A stretch of DNA of 64,000 nucleotides from Methylophaga thalassica. GTDB taxonomy: Bacteria > Pseudomonadota > Gammaproteobacteria > Nitrosococcales > Methylophagaceae. The DNA is taken from assembly GCF_030159795.1 (NCBI RefSeq), contig NZ_BSND01000006.1, positions 62,001 through 126,000 of the forward strand. Direction: 5' to 3'. The notes beneath the pieces were generated by a model. It was given only the letters and a program-made list of their open reading frames with translations, did no database searches and was not told the DNA's origin. Shown here one piece after another: positions 28,168 to 37,769 of the stretch (position 1 is the stretch's first letter; the number at the start of each line of letters is the position of its first letter). The position numbers were made by a program, and so were the translations under genes.

Positions 28168-30390
28168 ATGAAACGCACCAGTCTGTCACTCAGCATCATG
28201 CTGAGTTTATTCCTACCATCAATTGCTTATGCTGAACACAAGCACGATGTTGAAGAACTAGAGAAAGTCACCGTGTCTGGCCAAGCCATTCAACCGTTAC
28301 CTCAAGACAGTGCCGGACTTGATCTGGAAGCACTCAAATCAAAGCGTGCCCAATCAAGTGATACGGCCTCTTTATTAAAAGGTATTCCAGGTGTCTCCTT
28401 ATATGGGGCTGGTGGCGTATCCAGTCTGCCAGTGATTCATGGTTTAGCTGACGATCGTCTTCGGATTAAAGTTGATGGGATGGATCTGATTTCAGCCTGT
28501 GCTAATCATATGAATCCGCCACTGTCATACATTGCGCCGAATAATATTGCTGAATTAAAAGTGTATTCAGGCATTACACCAGTTAGTGCTGGTGGCGACA
28601 GTATTGGCGGGACTATCATCGTCAAAAGTAAACAACCTGAGTTTGCCAAAGATGCTGACAGCGTATTATCAAAAGGTGAAATCGGTGCCTTCTACCGCAG
28701 TAATGGCCACGCTCGTGGCGCCAATTTATCCACCACACTGGCAACGGAGAGCTTTAGCCTTAATTACACCGGTTCCACCAGTAAAGCGAATAATTATGAT
28801 GCGGCAGATAGTTTTAAAACTGCAGGCCCCGCCGCCTCTGATCGTGGCTGGTTAGATGGTGATGAAGTCGGCTCCACCGCCTATGAAACACGTAACCATG
28901 CTTTAAACCTTGGCTTTAAACTTGATAATCACTTATTGCAATTAAAACTGGCCCATCAGGATATCCCTTATCAAGGTTTTCCAAACCAACGTATGGATAT
29001 GACCGAAAACCGGAGTAATCAAGTCAATTTAATCTACAACGGCCTGTTTGATTGGGGCTCATTGGAAGCCTCGGTTTATCGTGAAAAAACCCACCATAAA
29101 ATGCAGTTTGGTGATGACAAACAGTTTTTATACGGTACTGATGCGCTTGGTATGCCGATGGAAACGGAAGGTCGCAATACGGGTGTCTCGTTAAAAACAG
29201 AGGTCATGCTCAACGACCGTGATTTATTGAGAGTGGGGACTGAGATACAAAAATACCGTCTGGATGACTTCTGGGAAGCATCAGGCTCAACAGGCATGAT
29301 GCAGCCAAATACCTTTGAAAATATCAATAATGGCCAACGCGACCGTTATGCCATTTATACAGAATGGGAAGCCAACTGGACCTCAAAATGGACAACTCTG
29401 GCAGGTATTCGTCATGAAACCGTGAAAATGGATGCAGATAATGTTCAGGGGTATAACACAACAAATTACAACCCTACTGACTTCAATAATGCAGATAAAA
29501 GCAAAACCGATAACAATCTTGATCTGACTTTAATGGGACGTTTCACCCCATCTGATAATGCCAGTTATGAATTCGGTTACGCTCAGAAAACACGTTCACC
29601 TAATCTCTATGAACGTTATGCCTGGTCAACTAACGGCATGGCTATGCGTATGGTGAACCTGGTCGGTGATGGTAATGGTTATGTTGGGAATGTGGATTTG
29701 GATCCAGAAATTGCTCACACCATCAGCTTCACAGCAGACTGGCATGATGCCGACAAACAGGACTGGAATGTGACTTTCACTCCCTATGTCAGCTATGTAG
29801 ATGACTTTATCGATGCCAAACGTTGTAGTGGTGGCACTGGCATGTCGGCATGCACAACAGCTAACCTGAGTGCAACAGATAACTTTGTCTACCTGCAATA
29901 CGACAATGTCTCAGCGAAGTTATATGGCGCGGATTTGTCATTGGCTAAACACCTTTATCACGATGACCAGATTGGTCATATCAGTGGCCAAGCGGTGTTC
30001 AGTTATGTCAGAGGTAAAAACCGCGATACTGGTGACAATCTGTACAACATCATGCCATTGAATGCGACATTCACTTTACAGCATGCCAAAGGTGCCTGGC
30101 ATAACACCGCTGAGTGGCAAGTAGTGGCTGCTAAAGATCAAGTAAACGATGAACGGAATGAACAGGAAACAGCGGGCTATGGCTTATTAAACATACGCAC
30201 CAGCTATGAGTGGAAACAAGCACGTGTTGATTTTGGTATCGACAATGTTCTGGATAAAGCTTATAGCGAACCATTGTCAGGTGCTTATACGGGCCAGGGA
30301 ATGACAATGTCAGGTTCCGGTGTGCCTTGGGGCGTTACCGTTCCCGGCATGGGACGGTCATTTTATACGGCTGTCAGTTACTCTTTTTAG
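28168..30390 (+). CDS. OprC-like TonB-dependent copper receptor
   Basis: 740 residues. Signal peptide 1-22 (cut after AYA), then a His-rich start EHKHD, TonB-box-like KVTVSG, plug domain (about 45-165) and a barrel ending in Phe. The plug loop DLISACANHMNPP contains Cys111-xxx-Met115, and the barrel segment THHKMQF contains His310-x-Met312. This is the CxxxM plus HxM set reported as the copper site of Pseudomonas OprC. Zinc or other metals cannot be excluded. The segment KRCSGGTGMSAC near 551-562 is an additional Cys pair in an external loop. Divergent from the SafE-like gene (159 bp apart); a strong terminator follows. Confidence 0.82.
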   Translation: MKRTSLSLSIMLSLFLPSIAYAEHKHDVEELEKVTVSGQAIQPLPQDSAGLDLEALKSKRAQSSDTASLLKGIPGVSLYGAGGVSSLPVIHGLADDRLRIKVDGMDLISACANHMNPPLSYIAPNNIAELKVYSGITPVSAGGDSIGGTIIVKSKQPEFAKDADSVLSKGEIGAFYRSNGHARGANLSTTLATESFSLNYTGSTSKANNYDAADSFKTAGPAASDRGWLDGDEVGSTAYETRNHALNLGFKLDNHLLQLKLAHQDIPYQGFPNQRMDMTENRSNQVNLIYNGLFDWGSLEASVYREKTHHKMQFGDDKQFLYGTDALGMPMETEGRNTGVSLKTEVMLNDRDLLRVGTEIQKYRLDDFWEASGSTGMMQPNTFENINNGQRDRYAIYTEWEANWTSKWTTLAGIRHETVKMDADNVQGYNTTNYNPTDFNNADKSKTDNNLDLTLMGRFTPSDNASYEFGYAQKTRSPNLYERYAWSTNGMAMRMVNLVGDGNGYVGNVDLDPEIAHTISFTADWHDADKQDWNVTFTPYVSYVDDFIDAKRCSGGTGMSACTTANLSATDNFVYLQYDNVSAKLYGADLSLAKHLYHDDQIGHISGQAVFSYVRGKNRDTGDNLYNIMPLNATFTLQHAKGAWHNTAEWQVVAAKDQVNDERNEQETAGYGLLNIRTSYEWKQARVDFGIDNVLDKAYSEPLSGAYTGQGMTMSGSGVPWGVTVPGMGRSFYTAVSYSF

Positions 30391-30397
30391 TTAAAAC

Positions 30398-30435
30398 AAG
30401 GCATCTCTGCCGAGATTATCCAGAGATGCCTTTTT
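30398..30435 (+). terminator. Intrinsic terminator after the OprC-like gene
   Basis: AAGGCATCTCTG (30398-30409) pairs perfectly with CAGAGATGCCTT (30421-30432) around an 11-nt loop and continues in T residues. On the minus strand it is followed by TTGTTTT, so it probably also ends transcription from the convergent ppx gene. Confidence 0.9.
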
Positions 30436-30444
30436 ATTGCTTAG

Positions 30445-31947
30445 CTAGGCTACAACACTCAATTTCAAATCCACTTTTTTCAGTTGTTCCACTTCATGGG
30501 CCAGGTCGGCTTCAGTTAATGGATGCTCTTTTAACCAACCATCAGGCAAAACCAGCATCATCTTTTTACCGTCTAATTTTAACTTGATATAGGTATCGGC
30601 ATGCTCAGACCGGCCGCGATTAAACACCATGGAAAGTCGCAGCAGCACCGTTAAGCGTTGTGTGCTTAACTGCATTTCATCCGATAATTTATTGATATGT
30701 TTTTTCGGGAATGAACGCCGTTGTCCTCTGACCATTACTGATAAGGCATGCTGTTCCTCACGGGAAAAGCCGGGTAAATCCGAATGTTCCACCAGATAGG
30801 CCGAGTGTTTATGAAACTGGTTATGAGAGATAGACAATCCTACTTCATGAAGTTTGCAGGCCCATTGCAGACGATGCAGTAACTCATCGTGATCCAGCTC
30901 CCACTCATGCGCCACTTGCTCATACAGTTGGGTTGCCATCACCGCAACACGTTCGGCATGCGCCTCATCAACGTGATAGCGACGCATCAAGGCTAAGACG
31001 GTGCGATCACGCTCATCATCGTGCTGAATACGGCCAAGCAGGTCATACAATAACCCTTCTCTTAAAGCGCCATCGGATACAATCATTTTTTCAATGCCGA
31101 GTCGCTCGAACGCAGCAGCCAATACACACAAGCCACCAGCTAATACATTATTTCGCTCTTCAGACAGCCCTTCAAACTTTGCCTCTTCGACGCTGCCGGC
31201 TTCGATAAGATGGTTTACCATCTTCTCCAGCGCTTTGGCGGTAATCACGCCATCATCAGCCCAGCCGTGTTCTTTGCAAATATTGGCGACCGTTCGAATC
31301 GTGCCCGATGCGCCAACAGCCTCCTGCCAGCCAGCCTGACGATAAGGTCGCTGGATATAACGAATACGTCTTGCCGCAGCCAACATCGCATGTTGCATCT
31401 GTGTCGCCGTGGTTTTGCCATCAGCAAAAAACTTTTGTGAAAAACTGACACAGCCCATTTCCAGGCTCTCACGCATCAGGCCTTTAAATCCATCTCCAAT
31501 GATAAATTCGGTACTGCCACCGCCGATGTCCATCACTAATCGACGGCTGTCATCAAATGCCAATGAATGAGCCACGCCCAGATAAATCAGTCGGGCTTCT
31601 TCTTCACCGGTGATAATTTCAATCGGATGACCCAAGGCAAGGCGAGCCTGGCGCAGAAAACGTCGTGAATTATGTGCGATACGTAAGGTATTGGTGCCTA
31701 CCACCCTGACGCTGCCGTATGGCAAATCCTTTATGCGTTCGCCAAACCGTTCCAGACAGGCTATCGCCCGTTCCTGAGCTTCCAATGAAAGGTAGTGATG
31801 TTTATCCAGTCCAGCCCGGAGCTGCACCATTTCCCGAAGTCTGTCGACCACTTGAAAATGGCCATCACGCATTCGGGCGATGATCATGTGAAAGCTGTTA
31901 GAGCCGAGGTCCACCGCCGCCAGCACATCATGATTTGTTTCTTCCAT
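30445..31947 (-). CDS. ppx: Ppx/GppA exopolyphosphatase family protein
   Basis: 500 residues from ATG 31947. Upstream ATGs in frame exist, but family proteins begin just before the first ATPase-fold strand (AAVDLGSNSFHM), and AGGTG precedes this ATG. The second phosphate segment is LVMDIGGGSTEFIIG. The C-terminal half is an HD-like domain (KLHEVGLSISHNQFHKHS). It hydrolyses polyphosphate or pppGpp; E. coli Ppx and GppA are too similar to separate by eye. Here it follows the pst-phoU operon rather than ppk, separated by a terminator. Confidence 0.9.
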   Translation of the reverse strand: MEETNHDVLAAVDLGSNSFHMIIARMRDGHFQVVDRLREMVQLRAGLDKHHYLSLEAQERAIACLERFGERIKDLPYGSVRVVGTNTLRIAHNSRRFLRQARLALGHPIEIITGEEEARLIYLGVAHSLAFDDSRRLVMDIGGGSTEFIIGDGFKGLMRESLEMGCVSFSQKFFADGKTTATQMQHAMLAAARRIRYIQRPYRQAGWQEAVGASGTIRTVANICKEHGWADDGVITAKALEKMVNHLIEAGSVEEAKFEGLSEERNNVLAGGLCVLAAAFERLGIEKMIVSDGALREGLLYDLLGRIQHDDERDRTVLALMRRYHVDEAHAERVAVMATQLYEQVAHEWELDHDELLHRLQWACKLHEVGLSISHNQFHKHSAYLVEHSDLPGFSREEQHALSVMVRGQRRSFPKKHINKLSDEMQLSTQRLTVLLRLSMVFNRGRSEHADTYIKLKLDGKKMMLVLPDGWLKEHPLTEADLAHEVEQLKKVDLKLSVVA

Positions 31948-32024
31948 AGCACCTGTCAGTTCGTTTTTCGGTTTATTCTGCACTAGCTGGTTGCTGGTGA
32001 ACAATGTTAAATCATCTTTTCCAT

Positions 32025-32062
32025 AAAAAAAGCCTGGTCTCAAACGCAACCAGGCCCTTTTT
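32025..32062 (-). terminator. Intrinsic terminator after phoU
   Basis: On the minus strand GCCTGGT and ACCAGGC (32032-32038 and 32049-32055) form the stem, followed by seven T residues. It lies 25 bp past the phoU stop and closes the pst-phoU unit before ppx. Confidence 0.85.
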
Positions 32063-32086
32063 AGTCGTGACGAAAATCCTCTTTTT

Positions 32087-32809
32087 TTATTCAATAAGTT
32101 GACCTTTAATCACTTGTTCGGCTTTTTCGATACTCAAATGGCGCACATCTTTACCTTCCACCAGATAAATAATGTGTTCACAGATATTATTAGCATGATC
32201 GCCAATACGTTCCAATGAGCGCGCAGACCACATCATATCAATCACGCGAGTGACGGCTCGGGTATCTTCCATCATATAGGTCATTAGCTGACGTAAAATC
32301 GCTTCATATTCAGCATCGACTTCACGGTCTTCTTTTGCCACGCGTAGAGCCATATCCACATCAAATCGCGCAAAAGCATCCAATGCATCACGTAACATGC
32401 CACGCACATGATTTCCCATCGCTTGCAGCTCACGGTAATTATGCTTGGGACGATCTTTCTCAGATAGATTCAGTGCCATTCTGGCAATACGCACAGACTC
32501 ATCACCAATGCGTTCCAAATCGGTAATGGTTTTTAATATGCCCGAGACAAGGCGTAAATCCCCTGCCGTTGGCTGGCGAAGCGCAATAATCTGAATACAT
32601 TCCTCATCGATACTGACTTCTAATGAATTTACCTCATCGTCGTAAGCAATCACTTCACGAGCAATATCGGCATCACCTTTAATCAGGGCTTCCATCGCGT
32701 TATGAACTTGCTGCTCGACTAGACCACCCATCGCTAAAACACGAGAACGGATATCCTGTAATTCATTCTCAAATTGTTGCGAAATATGTTGGGAAGTAGT
32801 TGTAACCAT
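32087..32809 (-). CDS. phoU: Phosphate-signalling protein PhoU
   Basis: 240 residues. Two three-helix PhoU repeats with acidic metal-binding segments (DEECIQIIALRQP and EYEAILRQLMTYM). PhoU links the state of the PstSCAB transporter to the PhoR kinase and represses the Pho response when phosphate is plentiful. It directly follows pstB (22 bp) as usual. Confidence 0.96.
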   Translation of the reverse strand: MVTTTSQHISQQFENELQDIRSRVLAMGGLVEQQVHNAMEALIKGDADIAREVIAYDDEVNSLEVSIDEECIQIIALRQPTAGDLRLVSGILKTITDLERIGDESVRIARMALNLSEKDRPKHNYRELQAMGNHVRGMLRDALDAFARFDVDMALRVAKEDREVDAEYEAILRQLMTYMMEDTRAVTRVIDMMWSARSLERIGDHANNICEHIIYLVEGKDVRHLSIEKAEQVIKGQLIE

Positions 32810-32831
32810 ATGCGTCTCTCCTCAGCCCGGA

Positions 32832-33674
32832 TTAACCGTAACGGCCGGTAATATAATCTTCTGTTTGTTTTTTACTTGGGTTGGTAAAGAGTTCATCAGT
32901 GGCACCAAACTCTATTAATTCGCCCATATACATAAATGCAGTGTAATCAGATACCCGCGCCGCTTGCTGCATATTATGAGTCACGATAACAATCGTATAC
33001 TTTTCTTTCAGTTCGTAAATCAACTCTTCAATTTTTAATGTAGAGAGTGGATCCAGAGCCGAGGCCGGTTCATCAAGCAGCAAGACTTCGGGTTCGATAG
33101 CAATAGCACGGGCTATCACTAGACGTTGCTGCTGACCACCTGACATACCCATCGCTGAGTCGTGAAGACGATCTTTCACTTCATCCCATAAGGCGGCGCC
33201 TTTTAATGATTTTTCGACCACTTTATCTAAAGTAGAACGATCATTGACACCTTGCAGACGCAGACCATACGCCACGTTTTCATAGATAGACTTAGGAAAT
33301 GGATTGGGTTTCTGAAATACCATTCCGACCTGACGGCGTAAATCCGCCACATTCACTGAGGGTGAATTAATTTCCATCTTATCAAGCAATAATTGACCTT
33401 CCATCCTGACAGAGTCAATCAGATCGTTCATACGGTTAAAACAGCGTAATAACGTTGATTTACCACAACCACTGGGGCCGATAAACGCGGTCACTCGATT
33501 TTTTGGAATCTGCATATTGATATTGTGCAGAGCCTGTTTATCACCATAAAACAGGTTAAAGTCTTTGACTTGCAGGCACAGCGTTTCATTATCCAGGTTC
33601 ACACGAGGCCCTCTTTGCATCGACTCAATATCAATGCCTCGCGATACATTTTTCTGTTCTTTGACTGCTTCCAT
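32832..33674 (-). CDS. pstB: Phosphate ABC transporter ATP-binding protein PstB
   Basis: 280 residues. Walker [11 protein letters not shown]-loop VFQKPNPFP, signature MSGGQQQR and Walker B VLLLDEP are all present, with the PstB-typical RMNDLI segment. An N-terminal extension of about 25 residues precedes the ABC domain. It energises PstA/PstC on the cytoplasmic face; three bases separate it from pstA. Confidence 0.97.
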   Translation of the reverse strand: MEAVKEQKNVSRGIDIESMQRGPRVNLDNETLCLQVKDFNLFYGDKQALHNINMQIPKNRVTAFIGPSGCGKSTLLRCFNRMNDLIDSVRMEGQLLLDKMEINSPSVNVADLRRQVGMVFQKPNPFPKSIYENVAYGLRLQGVNDRSTLDKVVEKSLKGAALWDEVKDRLHDSAMGMSGGQQQRLVIARAIAIEPEVLLLDEPASALDPLSTLKIEELIYELKEKYTIVIVTHNMQQAARVSDYTAFMYMGELIEFGATDELFTNPSKKQTEDYITGRYG

Positions 33675-33677
33675 CGT

Positions 33678-35351
33678 TTAACTCTCACTTGCTTTATAAG
33701 TTTCTCGCAGACGATTACGAATACCAATCGCTGCCAGGTTCAGCACAACAATAATCAATACCAATAAAAATGCCGTGGCATAGACCAACGGTCTGGCGGC
33801 TTCAACGTTCGGGCTTTGGAAACCCACATCGTAGATATGGAAACCCAGGTGCATAAATTGACGATCTAAATGCAGGTATGGCGCAATATTATCAATCGCC
33901 AGTGACGGTGCCAGTTTCACCACCCCAACCATCATCAACGGCGCCACCTCACCTGCCGCCCTGGCGACAGCCAGAATCAATCCCGTCATCATTGCTGGTG
34001 CAGCCATTGGCAATACTGTTCGCCACAAGGTTTCTGCTTTTGTCGCCCCAAGCGCCAGACTACCTTCACGAATCGCTCTCGGAATACGCGACAAGCCCTC
34101 TTCCGTTGCGACAATGACCACCGGCACAGTCAAAATCGCTAAGGTTAACGAGGCCCATAATAAACCTGGTGAACCAAAGGTAGGGGCTGGTAGTTTGGCC
34201 TGGAAGAAAATCTCATCCACGCTACCACCGATGAAATAAACAAAAAAACCAAGACCAAATACACCATAGACGATTGATGGCACACCAGCCAGATTATTGA
34301 CCGCGATACGAATCAATCGAACCACAGCACCTTGTTTGGCATATTCCTTTAGATAAACAGCTGCAATTACCCCAAACGGCGTGACCAGTACAGACATGAT
34401 CATCACCATCATGACTGTACCGAAAATCGCCGGGAAAATACCACCTTCCGTGTTTGCTTCACGCGGCTCGCCTGACACAAACTCCCAGGCATTGTGGAAA
34501 TACTGGCCCAGCTTCTGTAGCGTAGTCATCGCATTCGGTTTATATGCCTGAACGATTTTTGCCATTGGTATTTCGGCTTCACGGCCATCAGAAATCTTGA
34601 CGGTGATTTGATCGCGATTCAGCTCTGAATATAATTCATCTAACTGTTCACGAATTTTTGCATAACGTGTATTGAGTTGTTTACGTTCCTCTTCAATTTC
34701 CAGATACGGCGCCGTGCCTTTTTCAACCTTATCGAGCTCTAAGCGACGCTGTTCAATTCGCAGCTCTTCAAGACCATGATTGATCTTGCCAATATCTGAC
34801 TTTTCGATATCTTTTATCTTGTTATATAAAGCATTACTTCGTGCCAATCGTTGCTGAAATGCATCCCAGGCCTGTTCACCCTCAGCGACAACTTCACCCT
34901 GTTGTTTAACATTGACCAGATAACCATAAAAGTTGCCCCATTCACGTCGCTCTATCGACATCAGGCCGTCAGGTTTTTGTGTGTCTTCAATCCAGGGATC
35001 GTTAATCCAACGAAAATCGAGACCAAAAAAGTCACGATTGCCTATCTTTAATAAGGTTCGATTGGCTGTTTCCTGGCCTTCGGGTAAATGCACACCTGAT
35101 AAAGCCAAACGAGCGGCAGGCACCGTTTCATGATCCACGCGTTCGCCCACCAGCATGATTTTTTCTTCGCCGGGTTCGGCATAGGTCAGCTCAACGATAT
35201 CAGCAGGCCAGAAATGGCTCAGGCCTCTCACGGCGATCAAACCAATCAAGCCGACGACCATCACCAGACTGATACTGACCGCGCCGGCATTTAACCAAAC
35301 CCAAGGTTTACCGCTATCAAACCAGATTTTCATTGAAGAACGTTGTTTCAT
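33678..35351 (-). CDS. pstA: Phosphate ABC transporter permease PstA, long form
   Basis: 557 residues, nearly twice the E. coli protein (about 296). After a first helix (about 17-42) comes an inserted periplasmic region of roughly 240 residues, including a charged coiled coil (about 140-225, NHGLEELRIEQRRLEL). The permease core with five helices follows (about 300-550) and contains the EAA-type loop EGSLALGATKAETLWRTVLP. Similar long PstA proteins are known in Pseudomonas and marine gammaproteobacteria. It partners PstC. Confidence 0.93.
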   Translation of the reverse strand: MKQRSSMKIWFDSGKPWVWLNAGAVSISLVMVVGLIGLIAVRGLSHFWPADIVELTYAEPGEEKIMLVGERVDHETVPAARLALSGVHLPEGQETANRTLLKIGNRDFFGLDFRWINDPWIEDTQKPDGLMSIERREWGNFYGYLVNVKQQGEVVAEGEQAWDAFQQRLARSNALYNKIKDIEKSDIGKINHGLEELRIEQRRLELDKVEKGTAPYLEIEEERKQLNTRYAKIREQLDELYSELNRDQITVKISDGREAEIPMAKIVQAYKPNAMTTLQKLGQYFHNAWEFVSGEPREANTEGGIFPAIFGTVMMVMIMSVLVTPFGVIAAVYLKEYAKQGAVVRLIRIAVNNLAGVPSIVYGVFGLGFFVYFIGGSVDEIFFQAKLPAPTFGSPGLLWASLTLAILTVPVVIVATEEGLSRIPRAIREGSLALGATKAETLWRTVLPMAAPAMMTGLILAVARAAGEVAPLMMVGVVKLAPSLAIDNIAPYLHLDRQFMHLGFHIYDVGFQSPNVEAARPLVYATAFLLVLIIVVLNLAAIGIRNRLRETYKASES

Positions 35352-35364
35352 TCTATATTCCTAA

Positions 35365-37635
35365 CTACAGCGAGCTGTATTTATTACGTAAGCGCTGGCG
35401 CACAATTTCAGCAACGGTATTCAACACAAATGTCGCTAAGAACAATACCAATGCCGCCAGGAACAATACGCGATAATGCGAACTAGCCACTTCAGCCTCT
35501 GGCATCTCTACAGCGATATTGGCGGATAACGCTCTGAAGCCTTCAAAGATATTGAAGTCCATAATCGGCGTATTACCTGTCGCCATCAATACAATCATCG
35601 TCTCACCGACAGCACGGCCTAAACCAATCATCACCGCCGAGAAGATACCTGGGCTCGCCGTCAGCAGCACCACTCGCGTCATGGTTTGCCATGGGGTTGC
35701 ACCTAAAGCTAATGAGCCAATCGTCAGATGTTTCGGCACACCAAAAATCGCATCTTCGGTAATGGAGAAAATCGTCGGAATCACCGCAAAGCCCATAACC
35801 AATCCGACTACCAGCGAATTGCGCTGGTCATAATTAATACCGATATCATTTAAAAATTGCGGCATATTGCCATCAAATAACCACAACTCAATCGCACCAC
35901 TGGTCGCCATCGAGACATAACCGACTAACAACACAATTGGAATCAACACCGCCGGCTCCCAGCCATCAGGAATGCGTTCACGCCAGGCTTTAGGTAATTT
36001 TGTCCAACCCCAGGCAGTCAAAATAATCATCACCGGCAACATAAACAGTAATGTGAACACACCAGGCAAATGGTCTTCGACTAATGGTGCTAACCATAAA
36101 CCCGCGAGGAAACCTAAAATAACCGTTGGCAAAGCCTCCATAATTTCGATGGTCGGTTTCACAAAGCTACGCATTCTGGGCGACATAAAATAGGCGGTAA
36201 AAATTGCGCCCATAATCGCCAGAGGAACAGCTACCAACATCGCGTAGAAGGCCGCTTTGATGGTGCCGAATGTCAGTGGCGTTAAACTAAATTTAGGTTC
36301 AAAGTCATTACTGGCTGACGATGACTGCCAGATATATTCAGGCTGATCACGACTTTCATACCAAACCTTTTCCCATAAGGAATGCCAGGAGATGTCCGGG
36401 TGTTCATTACGAATATCCAGTAACTTCACGTCACCATTATCAGTCATGCTGATAAGACCATTTGCCCTTGGTGAGAGGCCAATAACCGCTTCGCTGTCCA
36501 CATACGGTTCAACCAATAACGTCCGGTGAGCCGTGGTGTGATAAATCCCCAAATGTCCGGTTTTATCCAGGGTTAAAAAGCCTTTACGGGCTTGCTCTGG
36601 TGCAATGGCAATAATCGGGCTGCTCTGAGCATTAAAACTACGCACATTATGTAAGGTGTAGTTATTGTCTTTGTCTCTGACCGGAAACCATTGATCAATC
36701 TGACCATCACTACGTCCCACCAGAATAGAAATACCACCTGTCAGAAATTCAAAGCTCGTAATATCCACGCCTGTGGGTACCGCTTTGATTTTCTGAATTA
36801 AACGTGGTTTATCCAACTGCTGAACATCGTAGTAGTAGATAAAGCCCGTATCATCGGCCAGATAAAGTTCACGTTGATCAATATCCAGTTTGACCTGAGT
36901 CAGCTCACTGACATCCGATAAGGGGATCTCGTGCTTTTCTTCTTTAATGGTAAATTGCGTGTCATCAAGAAAATCAGCTTCTTTCTCAAAGCGTTTCAGT
37001 ATTAAACGCTTGTCCTCGGTATAAGCAATAAACGTCGTTTTGTCTTCATAACTCTGAACAGAAAGCAGATTGATTGACTTGCCTTGATCGTCAATCACAA
37101 CATGTTTTTCACCCAATGGATAAGTGACTTCTGGCACGATAACGCGTTGCGTTCCCGTTGGATAAGTCACTTTGTATTTTTCTTTAATGACTAAAGCACT
37201 GCCATCATTAAAACCATAACTAAACACACCTGTCGTTGCGGCACCGGCACTGACAGTACTGATGGTTTTTCCCGCCAACGGCAGTGAGGTTTCGGTCATT
37301 GTTTTGCCGGTTTTGGCATCAAAAAAACGCACCATGCCGTTAGCTTCGACAGCCATGGCCACCGTGTTGTATTCATTCAGGGATAAAAAGGTAGGTTGTT
37401 TAAAATCGCTGTGATATGTCGCTTCTGTTTTAAGGCTGGCTCCCTGAAACAACGGCATAACCACATAGAGCAGATAGAAGAAAATCAGTACGATGGCCAG
37501 GATGACTGAAATACCACCCACTGCCACACCATATTTGGCAACACGATCTTTCACCTCACGCCATGCACGCCTGCGATTTGCCACTTTGGAACCGGGCGCA
37601 GGTAATACACTATCTTCGACTGTTTGTTCTTGCAT
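35365..37635 (-). CDS. pstC: Phosphate ABC transporter permease PstC, long form
   Basis: 756 residues against about 320 in E. coli. One helix (37-60) is followed by about 390 periplasmic residues of repeated beta segments that look like a beta-propeller (for example VRFFDAKTGKT, GFIYYYDVQ, DGQIDQWFPV, GDVKLLDI). The permease core follows (about 460-750) with the EAA-type loop GSLALGATPWQTMTRVVL. The propeller-like region may contact PstS or PstA; this is inference. Fourteen bases upstream of pstA, and separated from pstS by a hairpin. Confidence 0.93.
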   Translation of the reverse strand: MQEQTVEDSVLPAPGSKVANRRRAWREVKDRVAKYGVAVGGISVILAIVLIFFYLLYVVMPLFQGASLKTEATYHSDFKQPTFLSLNEYNTVAMAVEANGMVRFFDAKTGKTMTETSLPLAGKTISTVSAGAATTGVFSYGFNDGSALVIKEKYKVTYPTGTQRVIVPEVTYPLGEKHVVIDDQGKSINLLSVQSYEDKTTFIAYTEDKRLILKRFEKEADFLDDTQFTIKEEKHEIPLSDVSELTQVKLDIDQRELYLADDTGFIYYYDVQQLDKPRLIQKIKAVPTGVDITSFEFLTGGISILVGRSDGQIDQWFPVRDKDNNYTLHNVRSFNAQSSPIIAIAPEQARKGFLTLDKTGHLGIYHTTAHRTLLVEPYVDSEAVIGLSPRANGLISMTDNGDVKLLDIRNEHPDISWHSLWEKVWYESRDQPEYIWQSSSASNDFEPKFSLTPLTFGTIKAAFYAMLVAVPLAIMGAIFTAYFMSPRMRSFVKPTIEIMEALPTVILGFLAGLWLAPLVEDHLPGVFTLLFMLPVMIILTAWGWTKLPKAWRERIPDGWEPAVLIPIVLLVGYVSMATSGAIELWLFDGNMPQFLNDIGINYDQRNSLVVGLVMGFAVIPTIFSITEDAIFGVPKHLTIGSLALGATPWQTMTRVVLLTASPGIFSAVMIGLGRAVGETMIVLMATGNTPIMDFNIFEGFRALSANIAVEMPEAEVASSHYRVLFLAALVLFLATFVLNTVAEIVRQRLRNKYSSL

Positions 37636-37716
37636 CTAGCAATACCACTTCATTTATTTTTCAGCTTTATTTATTGCTAAACATACTGACTTAGAGTGTT
37701 TTTAGCGATAAATTTA

Positions 37717-37744
37717 GAAAAAACGCCCCGTAAAAACGAGGCGT
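37717..37744 (-). terminator. Hairpin between pstS and pstC (partial terminator)
   Basis: On the minus strand ACGCCTCGT-TTTT-ACGGGGCGT (37723-37744) pairs along nine positions with one G-T wobble and runs into TTTTTT. Such hairpins after the binding-protein gene often stabilise its message and lower expression of the downstream permease genes. Confidence 0.75.
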
Positions 37745-37769
37745 CTTCCTGATCATGACAAATGCTGTT

